NCBI RefSeq assembly: GCF_051014445.1
Contig: NC_135144.1
Location: forward strand, 558,001-622,000
From: Colletes latitarsis
Taxonomy: Eukaryota; Arthropoda; Insecta; Hymenoptera; Colletidae
Direction of reading: 5' to 3'
DNA length: 64,000 nucleotides
Shown here: positions 1 to 15,400 of the stretch, piece after piece
Position numbering within the stretch: the stretch's first letter is position 1
Layout of the letters: the number at the start of each line of letters is the position of its first letter
Notes under the pieces: generated by a model
The model's database searches: none
Seen by the model: only the letters and a program-made list of their open reading frames with translations
Told to the model about the DNA's origin: nothing
Position numbers and translations under genes: made by a program

Positions 1-3000
1 CCTGGGTATTTTCCGTGTTTGAAACACGTAGTAATGTGGTAACACACTGAAGCAGTCAATTAAACCTGGTTTCGATCAATATTTTAGAGGATAACGCCGG
101 TTAGGTCTGGGTTAGGTCTGGGAAATGCGCGCATCTGGCTCATGATTTTGCCTTCTTCGCATACTTGTTGGCCAGATCATAGGTATTTTCCGTGTTTGAA
201 TCACGTAGTAATGTGGTAACACACTGAAGCAGTCAATTAAACCTGGTTTCGATCAATATTTCAGAGGATAACACCGGTTAGGTCTGGGTTAGGTCTGGGT
301 TATGCCCGGAACTGGCTCATGATTTTGCCTTCATCGCATACTTGTTGGCCAGATCCTGGGTTTTTTCCGTGTTTGAATCACGTAGTAATGTGGTAACACA
401 CTGAAGCAGTCAATTAAACCTGGTTTCGATCAATATTTCAGAGGATAACGCCGGTTAGGTCTGGGTTAGGTCTGGGAAATGCGCGCATCTGGCTCATGAT
501 TTTGCCTTCTTCGCATACTTGTTGGCCAGATCCTGGGTATTCTCCGTGTTTGAAACACGTAGTAATGTGGTAACACACTGAAGCAGTCAATTAAACCTGG
601 TTTCGATCAATATTTCAGAGGATAACACCGGTTAGGTCTGGGTTAGGTCTGGGAAATGCGCGCATCTGGCTTATTCTTTCGCATTCTTCGCATACTTGTT
701 GGCCAGATCCTGGGTATTTTCCGTGTTTGAAACACGTAGTAATGTGGTAACACACTGAAGCAGTCAATTAAACCTGGTTTCGATCAATATTTTAGAGGAT
801 AACGCCGGTTAGGTCTGGGTTAGGTCTGGGAAATGCGCGCATCTGGCTCATGATTTTGCCTTCTTCGCATACTTGTTGGCCAGATCATAGGTATTTTCCG
901 TGTTTGAATCACGTAGTAATGTGGTAACACACTGAAGCAGTCAATTAAACCTGGTTTCGATCAATATTTCAGAGGATAACACCGGTTAGGTCTGGGTTAG
1001 GTCTGGGTTATGCCCGGAACTGGCTCATGATTTTGCCTTCTTCGCATACTTGTTGGCCAGATCCTGGGTTTTTTTCGTGTTTGAATCACGTAGTAATGTG
1101 GTACCACACAGAAACAGTCCACTAAACCTGGATACGGACAGTATTTAGGAGGATAACACCGGTTAGGTCTGGGTTAGGTCCGGGATATGCGCGCATATGG
1201 CTTATACTTTCGCCTTTTTCGCAAACTTGTTGGCCAGATCCTGGGTTTTTTCCGTGTTTGAATCACGTAGTAATGTGGTAACACACTGAAGCAGTCAATT
1301 AAACCTGGTTTCGATCAATATTTCAGAGGATAACACCGGTTAGGTCTGGGTTACGTCTGGGAAATGCGCGCATCTGGCTTATACTTTCGCCTTCTTCGCA
1401 TACTTGTTGGCCAGATCCTGGGTTTTTTTCGTGTTTGAATCACGTAGGAATGTGGTAACACACTGAAGCAGTCAATTAAACCTGGTTTCGATCAATATTT
1501 CAGAGGATAACACCGGTTAGGTCTGGGTTAGGTCTGGGTTATGCCCGCATCTGGCTCATGATTTTGCCTTCATCGCATACTTGTTGGCCAGATCCTGGGT
1601 TTTCTCCGTGTTTGAATCACGTAGTAATGTGGTAACTCACTGAAGCAGTCAATTAAACCTGGTTTCGATCAATATTTTAGAGGATAACACCGGTTAGGTC
1701 TGGGTTAGGTCTGGGAAATGCGCGCATCTGGCTCATGATTTTGCCTTCTTCGCATACTTGTTGGCCAGATCCTGGGTATTTTCCGTGTTTGAAACACGTA
1801 GTAATGTGGTAACACACTGAAGCAGTCAATTAAACCTGGTTTCGATCAATATTTCAGAGGATAACACCGGTTAGGTCTGGGTTATGCCCGCATCTGGCTC
1901 ATGATTTTGCCTTCTTCGCATACTTGTTGGCCAGATCCTGGGTTTTTTTCGTGTTTGAATCACGTAGTAATGTGGTAAGACACTGAAGCAGTCAATTAAA
2001 CCTGGTTTCGATCAATATTTCAGAGGATAACACCGGTTAGGTCTGGGTTAGGTCTGGGAAATGCGCGCATCTGGCTTATTCTTCCGCATTCTTCGCATAC
2101 TTGTTGGCCAGATCCTGGGTATTTTCGGTGTTTGAAACACGTAGTAATGTGGTAACACACTGAAGCAGTCAATTAAACCTGGTTTCGATCAATATTTCAG
2201 AGGATAACACCGGTTAGGTCTGGGTTAGGTCTGGGAAATGCGCGCATCTGGCTTATTCTTTCGCATTCTTCGCATACTTGTTGGCCAGATCCTGGGTATT
2301 TTCCGTGTTTGAAACACGTAGTAATGTGGTAACACACTGAAGCAGTCAATTAAACCTGGTTTCGATCAATATTTTAGAGGATAACGCCGGTTAGGTCTGG
2401 GTTAGGTCTGGGAAATGCGCGCATCTGGCTCATGATTTTGCCTTCTTCGCATACTTGATGGCCAGATCATAGGTATTTTCCGTGTTTGAATCACGTAGTA
2501 ATGTGGTAACACACTGAAGCAGTCAATTAAACCTGGTTTCGATCAATATTTCAGAGGATAACACCGGTTAGGTCTGGGTTAGGTCTGGGTTATGCCCGGA
2601 ACTGGCTCATGATTTTGCCTTCATCGCATACTTGTTGGCCAGATCCTGGGTTTTTTCCGTGTTTGAATCACGTAGTAATGTGGTAACACACTGAAGCAGT
2701 CAATTAAACCTGGTTTCGATCAATATTTCAGAGGATAACGCCGGTTAGGTCTGGGTTAGGTCTGGGAAATGCGCGCATCTGGCTCATGATTTTGCCTTCT
2801 TCGCATACTTGTTGGCCAGATCCTGGGTATTCTCCGTGTTTGAAACACGTAGTAATGTGGTAACACACTGAAGCAGTCAATTAAACCTGGTTTCGATCAA
2901 TATTTCAGAGGATAACACCGGTTAGGTCTGGGTTAGGTCTGGGTTATGCCCGCATCTGGCTCATGATTTTGCCTTCTTCGCATACTTGTTGGCCAGATCC

Positions 3001-6000
3001 TGGGTTTTTTTCGTGTTTGAATCACGTAGTAATGTGGTAATACACTGAAGCAGTCAATTAAACCTGGTTTCGATCAATATTTTAGAGGATAACACCAGTT
3101 AGGTCTGGGTTAGGTCTGGGTTACGCCCGCATCTGGCTCATGATTTTGCCTTCTTCGCATACTTGTTGGCCAGATCCTGGGTTTTTTTCGTGTTTGAATC
3201 ACGTAGTAATGTGGTAACACACTGAAGCAGTCAATTAAACCTGGTTTCGATCAATATTTTAGAGGATAACACCGGTTAGGTCTGGGTTAGGTCTGGGTTA
3301 TGCCCGCATCTGGCTCATGATTTTGCCTTCATCACATACTTGTTGGCCAGATCCTGGGTTTTTTCGGGTTTGAATCACGTAGTAATGTGGTACCACACAG
3401 AAACAGTCCACTAAACCTGGATTCGGACAGTATTTAGGAGGATAGCACCGGTTAGGTCTGGGTTAGGTCCGGGATATGCGCGCAGATGGCTTATACTTTC
3501 GCCTTTTTCGCAAACTTGTTGGCCAGATCCTGGGTTTTTTTCGTGTTTGAATCACGTAGGAATGTGGTAACACACTGAAGCAGTCAATTAAACCTGGTTT
3601 CGATCAATATTTTAGAGGATAACACCGGTTAGGTCTGGGTTAGGTCTGGGTTATGCCCGCATCTGGCTCATGATTTTGCCTTCTTCGCATACTTGTTGGC
3701 CAGATCCTGGGGTTTTTTCGTGTTTGAATCACGTAGTAATGTGGTAACACACTGAAGCAGTCAATTAAACCTGGTTTCGATCAATAATTTAGAGGATAAC
3801 ACCGGTTAGGTCTGGGTTAGGTCTGGGTTATGCCCGCATCTGGCTCATGATTTTGCCTTCATCGCATACTTGTTGGCCAGATCCTGGGTTTTCTCCGTGT
3901 TTGAATCACGTAGTAATGTGGTAACTCACTGAAGCAGTCAATTAAACCTGGTTTCGATCAATATTTCAGAGGATAACACCGGTTAGGTCTGGGTTATGCC
4001 CGCATCTGGCTCATGATTTTGCCTTCTTCGCATACTTGTTGGCCAGATCCTGGGTTTTTTTCGTGTTTGAATCACGTAGTAATGTGGTAAGACACTGAAG
4101 CAGTCAATTAAACCTGGTTTCGATCAATATTTCAGAGGATAACACCGGTTAGGTCTGGGTTAGGTCTGGGAAATGCGCGCATCTGGCTTATTCTTCCGCA
4201 TTCTTCGCATACTTGTTGGCCAGATCCTGGGTATTTTCGGTGTTTGAAACACGTAGTAATGTGGTAACACACTGAAGCAGTCAATTAAACCTGGTTTCGA
4301 TCAATATTTCAGAGGATAACACCGGTTAGGTCTGGGTTAGGTCTGGGAAATGCGCGCATCTGGCTTATTCTTTCGCATTCTTCGCATACTTGTTGGCCAG
4401 ATCCTGGGTATTTTCCGTGTTTGAAACACGTAGTAATGTGGTAACACACTGAAGCAGTCAATTAAACCTGGTTTCGATCAATATTTTAGAGGATAACGCC
4501 GGTTAGGTCTGGGTTAGGTCTGGGTTATGCACGCATCTGGCTCATGATTTTGCCTTCATCGCATACTTGTTGGCCAGATCCTGGGTTTTTTCCGTGTTTG
4601 AATCACGTAGTAATGTGGTAACTCACTGAAGCAGTCAATTAAACCTGGTTTCGATCAATATTTCAGAGGATAACACCGGTTAGGTCTGGGTTATGCCCGC
4701 ATCTGGCTCATGATTTTGCCTTCTTCGCATACTTGTTGGCCAGATCCTGGGTTTTTTTCGTGTTTGAATCACGTAGTAATGTGGTAATACACTGAAGCAG
4801 TCAATTAAACCTGGTTTCGATCAATATTTTAGAGGATAACACCAGTTAGGTCTGGGTTAGGTCTGGGTTACGCCCGCATCTGGCTCATGATTTTGCCTTC
4901 TTCGCATACTTGTTGGCCAGATCCTGGGTTTTTTTCGTGTTTGAATCACGTAGTAATGTGGTAACACACTGAAGCAGACAATTAAACCTGGTTTCGATCA
5001 ATATTTTAGAGGATAACACCGGTTAGGTCTGGGTTAGGTCTGGGTTATTCCCGCATCTGGCTAATGATTTTGCCTTCATCACATACTTGTTGGCCAGATC
5101 CTGGGTTTTTTCGGGTTTGAATCACGTAGTAATGTGGTACCACACAGAAACAGTCCACTAAACCTGGATTCGGACAGTATTTAGGAGGATAACACCGGTT
5201 AGGTCTGGGTTAGGTCCGGGATATGCGCGCAGATGGCTTATACTTTCGCCTTTTTCGCAAACTTGTTGGCCAGATCCTGGGTTTTTTCCGTGTTTGAATC
5301 ACGTAGTAATGTGGTAACACACTGAAGCAGTCAATTAAACCTGGTTTCGATCAATATTTCAGAGGATAACACCGGTTAGGTCTGGGTTAGGTCTGGGAAA
5401 TGCGCGCATCTGGCTTATTCTTTCGCATTCTTCGCATACTTGTTGGCCAGATCCTGGGTATTTTCCGTGTTTGAAACACGTAGTAATGTGGTAACACACT
5501 GAAGCAGTCAATTAAACCTGGTTTCGGTCAATATTTCAGAGGATAACACCGGTTAGGTCTGGGTTAGGTCTGGGAAATGCGCGCATCTGGCTTATTCTTT
5601 CGCATTCTTCGCATACTTGTTGGCCAGATCCTGGGTATTTTCGGTGTTTGAAACACGTAGTAATGTGGTAACACACTGAAGCAGTCAATTAAACCTGGTT
5701 TCGATCAATATTTCAGAGGATAACACCGGTTAGGTCTGGGTTAGGTCTGGGAAATGCGCGCATCTGGCTTATTCTTTCGCATTCTTCGCATACTTGTTGG
5801 CCAGATCCTGGGTATTTTCCGTGTTTGAAACACGTAGTAATGTGGTAACACACTGAAGCAGTCAATTAAACCTGGTTTCGATCAATATTTTAGAGGATAA
5901 CGCCGGTTAGGTCTGGGTTAGGTCTGGGAAATGCGCGCATCTGGCTCATGATTTTGCCTTCTTCGCATACTTGTTGGCCAGATCATAGGTATTTTCCGTG

Positions 6001-7045
6001 TTTGAATCACGTAGTAATGTGGTAACACACTGAAGCAGTCAATTAAACCTGGCTTCGATCAATATTTCAGAGGATAACACCGGTTAGGTCTGGGTTAGGT
6101 CTGGGTTATGCCCGGATCTGGCTCATGATTTTGCCTTCTTCGCATACTTGTTGGCCAGATCCTGGGTTTTTTTCGTGTTTGAATCACGTAGTAATGTGGT
6201 AATACACTGAAGCAGTCAATTAAACCTGGTTTCGATCAATATTTTAGAGGATAACACCGGTTAGGTCTGGGTTAGGTCTGGGTTATGCCCGCATCTGGCT
6301 TATGATTTTGCCTTCTTCGCATACTTGTTGGCCAGATCTTGGGTTTTTTTCGTGTTTGAATCACGTAGTAATGTGGTACCACACAGAAACAGTCCACTAA
6401 ACCTGGATTCGGACAGTATTTAGGAGGATAACACCGGTTAGGTCTGGGTTAGGTCCGGGATATGCGCGCATATGGCTTATACTTTCGCCTTTTTCGCAAA
6501 CTTGTTGGCCAGATCCTGGGTTTTTTCCGTGTTTGAATCACGTAGTAATGTGGTAACACACTGAAGCAGTCAATTAAACCTGGTTTCGATCAATATTTCA
6601 GAGGATAACACCGGTTAGGTCTGGGTTACGTCTGGGAAATGCGCGCATCTGGCTTATACTTTCGCCTTCTTCGCATACTTGTTGGCCAGATCCTGGGTTT
6701 TTTTCGTGTTTGAATCACGTAGGAATGTGGTAACACACTGAAGCAGTCAATTAAACCTGGTTTCGATCAATATTTCAGAGGATAACACCGGTTAGGTCTG
6801 GGTTAGGTCTGGGTTATGCCCGCATCTGGCTCATGATTTTGCCTTCTTCGCATACTTGTTGGCCAGATCCTGGGGTTTTTTCGTGTTTGAATCACGTAGT
6901 AATGTGGTAACACACTGAAGCAGTCAATTAAACCTGGTTTCGATCAATATTTTAGAGGATAACACCGGTTAGGTCTGGGTTAGGTCTGGGTTATGCCCGC
7001 AACTGGCTCATGATTTTGCCTTCATCGCATACTTGTTGGCCAGAT

Positions 7046-9300
7046 CCTGGGGTTTTTCCGTGTTTGAATCACGTAGTAATGTGGTAACTCACTGAAGCAG
7101 TCAATTAAACCTGGTTTCGATCAATATTTCAGAGGATAACACCGGTTAGGTCTGGGTTATGCCCGCATCTGGCTCATGATTTTGCCTTCTTCGCATACTT
7201 GTTGGCCAGATCCTGGGTTTTTTCCGTGTTTGAATCACGTAGTAATGTGGTAACACACTGAAGCAGTCTATTAAACCTGATTTCGATCAATATTTCAGAG
7301 GATAACACCGGTTAGGTCTGGGTTAGGTCTGGGTTATGCCCGCATCTGGCTCATGATTTTGCCTTCTTCGCATACTTGTTGGCCAGATCCTGGGTTTTTT
7401 TCGTGTTTGAATCACGTAGGAATGTGGTAACACACTGAAGCAGTCAATTAAACCTGGTTTCGATCAATATTTCAGAGGATAACACCGGTTAGGTCTGGGT
7501 TAGGTCTGGGTTATGCCCGCATCGGGCTCATGATTTTGCCTTCTTCGCATACTTGTTGGCCAGATCCTGGGGTTTTTTCGTGTTTGAATCACGTAGTAAT
7601 GTGGTAACACACTGAAGCAGTCAATTAAACCTGGTTTCGATCAATATTTTAGAGGATAACACCGGTTAGGTCTGGGTTAGGTCTGGGTTATGCCCGCAAC
7701 TGGCTCATGATTTTGCCTTCATCGCATACTTGTTGGCCAGATCCTGGGGTTTTTCCGTGTTTGAATCACGTAGTAATGTGGTAACTCACTGAAGCAGTCA
7801 ATTAAACCTGGTTTCGATCAATATTTCAGAGGATAACACCGGTTAGGTCTGGGTTACGTCTGGGAAATGCGCGCATCTGGCTTATACTTTCGCCTTCTTC
7901 GCATACTTGTTGGCCAGATCCTGGGTTTTTTTCGTGTTTGAATCACGTAGGAATGTGGTAACACACTGAAGCAGTCAATTAAACCTGGTTTCGATCAATA
8001 TTTCAGAGGATAACACCGGTTAGGTCTGGGTTAGGTCTGGGTTATGCCCGCATCTGGCTCATGATTTTGCCTTCTTCGCATACTTGTTGGCCAGATCCTG
8101 GGGTTTTTTCGTGTTTGAATCACGTAGTAATGTGGTAACACACTGAAGCAGTCAATTAAACCTGGTTTCGATCAATATTTTAGAGGATAACACCGGTTAG
8201 GTCTGGGTTAGGTCTGGGTTATGCCCGCAACTGGCTCATGATTTTGCCTTCATCGCATACTTGTTGGCCAGATCCTGGGGTTTTTCCGTGTTTGAATCAC
8301 GTAGTAATGTGGTAACTCACTGAAGCAGTCAATTAAACCTGGTTTCGATCAATATTTCAGAGGATAACACCGGTTAGGTCTGGGTTATGCCCGCATCTGG
8401 CTCATGATTTTGCCTTCTTCGCATACTTGTTGGCCAGATCCTGGGTTTTTTCCGTGTTTGAATCACGTAGTAATGTGGTAACACACTGAAGCAGTCTATT
8501 AAACCTGATTTCGATCAATATTTCAGAGGATAACACCGGTTAGGTCTGGGTTAGGTCTGGGTTATGCCCGCATCTGGCTCATGATTTTGCCTTCTTCGCA
8601 TACTTGTTGGCCAGATCCTGGGTTTTTTTCGTGTTTGAATCACGTAGGAATGTGGTAACACACTGAAGCAGTCAATTAAACCTGGTTTCGATCAATATTT
8701 CAGAGGATAACACCGGTTAGGTCTGGGTTAGGTCTGGGTTATGCCCGCATCTGGCTCATGATTTTGCCTTCTTCGCATACTTGTTGGCCAGATCCTGGGG
8801 TTTTTTCGTGTTTGAATCACGTAGTAATGTGGTAACACACTGAAGCAGTCAATTAAACCTGGTTTCGATCAATATTTTAGAGGATAACACCGGTTAGGTC
8901 TGGGTTAGGTCTGGGTTATGCCCGCAACTGGCTCATGATTTTGCCTTCATCGCATACTTGTTGGCCAGATCCTGGGGTTTTTCCGTGTTTGAATCACGTA
9001 GTAATGTGGTAACTCACTGAAGCAGTCAATTAAACCTGGTTTCGATCAATATTTCAGAGGATAACACCGGTTAGGTCTGGGTTATGCCCGCATCTGGCTC
9101 ATGATTTTGCCTTCTTCGCATACTTGTTGGCCAGATCCTGGGTTTTTTCCGTGTTTGAATCACGTAGTAATGTGGTAACACACTGAAGCAGTCTATTAAA
9201 CCTGATTTCGATCAATATTTCAGAGGATAACACCGGTTAGGTCTGGGTTAGGTCTGGGTTATGCCCGCATCTGGCTCATGATTTTGCCTTCTTCGCATAC
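7046..9300. repeat. Local 4-mer/3-mer repeat block in the satellite
   Basis: The variant CCTGGGGTTTTTCCG recurs at 7046, 7743, 8274 and 8971, with steps of 697, 531 and 697 bp. A step of 697 is three 177-bp monomers plus one 166-bp monomer; 531 is three 177-bp monomers. The linked variant TCTATTAAACCTGATTTCG near 7268, 8494 and 9192 belongs to the same blocks. This looks like recent local amplification. Confidence 0.75.
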
Positions 9301-9490
9301 TTGTTGGCCAGATCCTGGGTTTTTTTCGTGTTTGAATCACGTAGTAATGTGGTAATACACTGAAGCAGTCAATTAAACCTGGTTTCGATCAATATTTTAG
9401 AGGATAACACCAGTTAGGTCTGGGTTAGGTCTGGGTTACGCCCGCATCTGGCTCATGATTTTGCCTTCTTCGCATACTTGTTGGCCAGAT

Positions 9491-12400
9491 CCTGGGTTTT
9501 TTTCGTGTTTGAATCACGTAGTAATGTGGTAACACACTGAAGCAGTCAATTAAACCTGGTTTCGATCAATATTTTAGAGGATAACACCGGTTAGGTCTGG
9601 GTTAGGTCTGGGTTATGCCCGCATCTGGCTCATGATTTTGCCTTCATCACATACTTGTTGGCCAGATCCTGGGTTTTTTCGGGTTTGAATCACGTAGTAA
9701 TGTGGTACCACACAGAAACAGTCCACTAAACCTGGATTCGGACAGTATTTAGGAGGATAGCACCGGTTAGGTCTGGGTTAGGTCCGGGATATGCGCGCAG
9801 ATGGCTTATACTTTCGCCTTTTTCGCAAACTTGTTGGCCAGATCCTGGGTTTTTTTCGTGTTTGAATCACGTAGGAATGTGGTAACACACTGAAGCAGTC
9901 AATTAAACCTGGTTTCGATCAATATTTTAGAGGATAACACCGGTTAGGTCTGGGTTAGGTCTGGGTTATGCCCGCATCTGGCTCATGATTTTGCCTTCTT
10001 CGCATACTTGTTGGCCAGATCCTGGGGTTTTTTCGTGTTTGAATCACGTAGTAATGTGGTAACACACTGAAGCAGTCAATTAAACCTGGTTTCGATCAAT
10101 ATTTTAGAGGATAACACCGGTTAGGTCTGGGTTAGGTCTGGGTTATGCCCGCATCTGGCACATGATTTTGCCTTCATCGCATACTTGTTGGCCAGATCCT
10201 GGGTTTTCTCCGTGTTTGAATCACGTAGTAATGTGGTAACTCACTGAAGCAGTCAATTAAACCTGGTTTCGATCAATATTTCAGAGGATAACACCGGTTA
10301 GGTCTGGGTTATGCCCGCATCTGGCTCATGATTTTGCCTTCTTCGCATACTTGTTGGCCAGATCCTGGGTTTTTTTCGTGTTTGAATCACGTAGTAATGT
10401 GGTAAGACACTGAAGCAGTCAATTAAACCTGGTTTCGATCAATATTTCAGAGGATAACACCGGTTAGGTCTGGGTTAGGTCTGGGAAATGCGCGCATCTG
10501 GCTTATTCTTTCGCATTCTTCGCATACTTGTTGGCCAGATCCTGGGTATTTTCCGTGTTTGAATCACGTAGTAATGTGGTAACACACTGAAGCAGTCAAT
10601 TAAACCTGGTTTCGATCAATATTTCAGAGGATAACACCGGTTAGGTCTGGGTTAGGTCTGGGAAATGCGCGCATCTGGCTTATTCTTTCGCATTCATCGC
10701 ATACTTGTTGGCCAGATCCTGGGTATTTTCCGTGTTTGAAACACGTAGTAATGTGGTAACACACTGAAGCAGTCAATTAAACCTGGTTTCGATCAATATT
10801 TCAGAGGATAACACCGGTTAGGTCTGGGTTAGGTCTGGGAAATGCGCGCATCTGGCTTATTCTTTCGCATTCTTCGCATACTTGTTGGCCAGATCCTGGG
10901 TATTTTCGGTGTTTGAAACACGTAGTAATGTGGTGACACACTGAAGCAGTCAATTAAACCTGGTTTCGATCAATATTTCAGAGGATAACACCGGTTAGGT
11001 CTGGGTTAGGTCTGGGAAATGCGCGCATCTGGCTTATTCTTTCGCATTCTTCGCATACTTGTTGGCCAGATCCTGGGTATTTTCCGTGTTTGAAACACGT
11101 AGTAATGTGGTAACACACTGAAGCAGTCAATTAAACCTGGTTTCGATCAATATTTTAGAGGATAACGCCGGTTAGGTCTGGGTTAGGTCTGGGTTATGCA
11201 CGCATCTGGCTCATGATTTTGCCTTCATCGCATACTTGTTGGCCAGATCCTGGGTTTTTTCCGTGTTTGAATCACGTAGTAATGTGGTAACTCACTGAAG
11301 CAGTCAATTAAACCTGGTTTCGATCAATATTTCAGAGGATAACACCGGTTAGGTCTGGGTTATGCCCGCATCTGGCTCATGATTTTGCCTTCTTCGCATA
11401 CTTGTTGGCCAGATCCTGGGTTTTTTTCGTGTTTGAATCACGTAGTAATGTGGTAATACACTGAAGCAGTCAATTAAACCTGGTTTCGATCAATATTTTA
11501 GAGGATAACACCAGTTAGGTCTGGGTTAGGTCTGGGTTACGCCCGCATCTGGCTCATGATTTTGCCTTCTTCGCATACTTGTTGGCCAGATCCTGGGTTT
11601 TTTTCGTGTTTGAATCACGTAGTAATGTGGTAACACACTGAAGCAGACAATTAAACCTGGTTTCGATCAATATTTTAGAGGATAACACCGGTTAGGTCTG
11701 GGTTAGGTCTGGGTTATTCCCGCATCTGGCTAATGATTTTGCCTTCATCACATACTTGTTGGCCAGATCCTGGGTTTTTTCGGGTTTGAATCACGTAGTA
11801 ATGTGGTACCACACAGAAACAGTCCACTAAACCTGGATTCGGACAGTATTTAGGAGGATAACACCGGTTAGGTCTGGGTTAGGTCCGGGATATGCGCGCA
11901 GATGGCTTATACTTTCGCCTTTTTCGCAAACTTGTTGGCCAGATCCTGGGTTTTTTCCGTGTTTGAATCACGTAGTAATGTGGTAACACACTGAAGCAGT
12001 CAATTAAACCTGGTTTCGATCAATATTTCAGAGGATAACACCGGTTAGGTCTGGGTTAGGTCTGGGAAATGCGCGCATCTGGCTTATTCTTTCGCATTCT
12101 TCGCATACTTGTTGGCCAGATCCTGGGTATTTTCCGTGTTTGAAACACGTAGTAATGTGGTAACACACTGAAGCAGTCAATTAAACCTGGTTTCGATCAA
12201 TATTTCAGAGGATAACACCGGTTAGGTCTGGGTTAGGTCTGGGAAATGCGCGCATCTGGCTTATTCTTTCGCATTCTTCGCATACTTGTTGGCCAGATCC
12301 TGGGTATTTTCGGTGTTTGAAACACGTAGTAATGTGGTGACACACTGAAGCAGTCAATTAAACCTGGTTTCGATCAATATTTCAGAGGATAACACCGGTT

Positions 12401-15400
12401 AGGTCTGGGTTAGGTCTGGGAAATGCGCGCATCTGGCTTATTCTTTCGCATTCTTCGCATACTTGTTGGCCAGATCCTGGGTATTTTCCGTGTTTGAAAC
12501 ACGTAGTAATGTGGTAACACACTGAAGCAGTCAATTAAACCTGGTTTCGATCAATATTTCAGAGGATAACACCGGTTAGGTCTGGGTTAGGTCTGGGAAA
12601 TGCGCGCATCTGGCTTATTCTTTCGCATTCTTCGCATACTTGTTGGCCAGATCCTGGGTATTTTCGGTGTTTGAAACACGTAGTAATGTGGTAACACACT
12701 GAAGCAGTCAATTAAACCTGGTTTCGATCAATATTTCAGAGGATAACACCGGTTAGGTCTGGGTTAGGTCTGGGAAATGCGCGCATCTGGCTTATTCTTT
12801 CGCATTCTTCGCATACTTGTTGGCCAGATCCTGGGTATTTTCCGTGTTTGAAACACGTAGTAATGTGGTAACACACTGAAGCAGTCAATTAAACCTGGTT
12901 TCGATCAATATTTTAGAGGATAACGCCGGTTAGGTCTGGGTTAGGTCTGGGAAATGCGCGCATCTGGCTCATGATTTTGCCTTCTTCGCATACTTGTTGG
13001 CCAGATCATAGGTATTTTCCGTGTTTGAATCACGTAGTAATGTGGTAACACACTGAAGCAGTCAATTAAACCTGGTTTCGATCAATATTTCAGAGGATAA
13101 CACCGGTTAGGTCTGGGTTAGGTCTGGGTTATGCCCGGAACTGGCTCATGATTTTGCCTTCTTCGCATACTTGTTGGCCAGATCCTGGGTTTTTTTCGTG
13201 TTTGAATCACGTAGTAATGTGGTAATACACTGAAGCAGTCAATTAAACCTGGTTTCGATCAATATTTTAGAGGATAACACCGGTTAGGTCTGGGTTAGGT
13301 CTGGGTTATGCCCGCATCTGGCTCATGATTTTGCCTTCTTCGCATACTTGTTGGCCAGATCTTGGGTTTTTTTCGTGTTTGAATCACGTAGTAATGTGGT
13401 ACCACACAGAAACAGTCCACTAAACCTGGATTCGGACAGTATTTAGGAGGATAACACCGGTTAGGTCTGGGTTAGGTCCGGGATATGCGCGCATATGGCT
13501 TATACTTTCGCCTTTTTCGCAAACTTGTTGGCCAGATCCTGGGTTTTTTCCGTGTTTGAATCACGTAGTAATGTGGTAACACACTGAAGCAGTCAATTAA
13601 ACCTGGTTTCGATCAATATTTCAGAGGATAACACCGGTTAGGTCTGGGTTACGTCTGGGAAATGCGCGCATCTGGCTTATACTTTCGCCTTCTTCGCATA
13701 CTTGTTGGCCAGATCCTGGGTTTTTTTCGTGTTTGAATCACGTAGGAATGTGGTAACACACTGAAGCAGTCAATTAAACCTGGTTTCGATCAATATTTTA
13801 GAGGATAACACCGGTTAGGTCTGGGTTAGGTCTGGGTTATGCCCGCATCTGGCTCATGATTTTGCCTTCTTCGCATACTTGTTGGCCAGATCCTGGGGTT
13901 TTTTCGTGTTTGAATCACGTAGTAATGTGGTAACACACTGAAGCAGTCAATTGAACCTGGTTTCGATCAATATTTTAGAGGATAACACCGGTTAGGTCTG
14001 GGTTAGGTCTGGGTTATGCCCGCAACTGGCTCATGATTTTGCCTTCATCGCATACTTGTTGGCCAGATCCTGGGTTTTTTCCGTGTTTGAATCACGTAGT
14101 AATGTGGTAACTCACTGAAGCAGTCAATTATACCTGGTTTCGATCAATATTTCAGAGGATAACACCGGTTAGGTCTGGGTTATGCCCGCATCTGGCTCAT
14201 GATTTTGCCTTCTTCGCATACTTGTTGGCCAGATCCTGGGTTTTTTCCGTGTTTGAATCACGTAGTAATGTGGTAACACACTGAAGCAGTCTATTAAACC
14301 TGATTTCGATCAATATTTTAGAGGATAACACTGGTTAGGTCTGGGTTAGGTCTGGTTTATGCCCGCATCTGGCTCATGATTTTGCCTTCTTCGCATACTT
14401 GTTGGCCAGATCCTGGGTTTTTTTCGTGTTTGAATCACGTAGTAATGTGGTAACTCACTGAAGCAGTCAATTAAACCTGGTTTCGATCAATATTTCAGAG
14501 GATAACACCGGTTAGGTCTGGGTTAGGTCTGGGTTATGCCCGCATCTGGCTCATGATTTTGCCTTCATCGCATACTTGTTGGCCAGATCCTGGGTTTCTT
14601 CCGTGTTTGAATCACGTAGTAATGTGGTAACTCACTGAAGCAGTCAATTAAACCTGGTTTCGATCAATATTTTAGAGGATAACACGGGTTAGGTCTGGGT
14701 TAGGTCTGGGTTATGCCCGGATCTGGCTCATGGTTTTGCCTTCTTCGCATACTTGTTGGCCAGATCCTGGGTTTTTTTCGTGTTTGAATCACGTAGTAAT
14801 GTGGTAATACACTGAAGCAGTCAATTAAACCTGGTTTCGATCAATATTTTAGAGGATAACACCGGTTAGGTCTGGGTTAGGTCTGGGAAATGCGCGCATC
14901 TGGCTTATTCTTTCGCATTCTTCGCATACTTGTTGGCCAGATCCTGGGTATTTTCCGTGTTTGAAACACGTAGTAATGTGGTAACACACTGAAGCAGTCA
15001 ATTAAACCTGGTTTCGATCAATATTTCAGAGGATAACACCGGTTAGGTCTGGGTTAGGTCTGGGTTATGCCCGCATCTGGCTCATGATTTTGCCTTCTTC
15101 GCATACTTGTTGGCCAGATCCTGGGTTTTTTTCGTGTTTGAATCACGTAGGAATGTGGTAACACACTGAAGCAGTCAATTAAACCTGGTTTCGATCAATA
15201 TTTTAGAGGATAACACCGGTTAGGTCTGGGTTAGGTCTGGGTTATGCCCGCATCTGGCTCATGATTTTGCCTTCATCACATACTTGTTGGCCAGATCCTG
15301 GGTTTTTTCGGGTTTGAATCACGTAGTAATGTGGTACCACACAGGAACAGTCCACTAAACCTGGATTCGGACAGTATTTAGGAGGATAACACCGGTTAGG

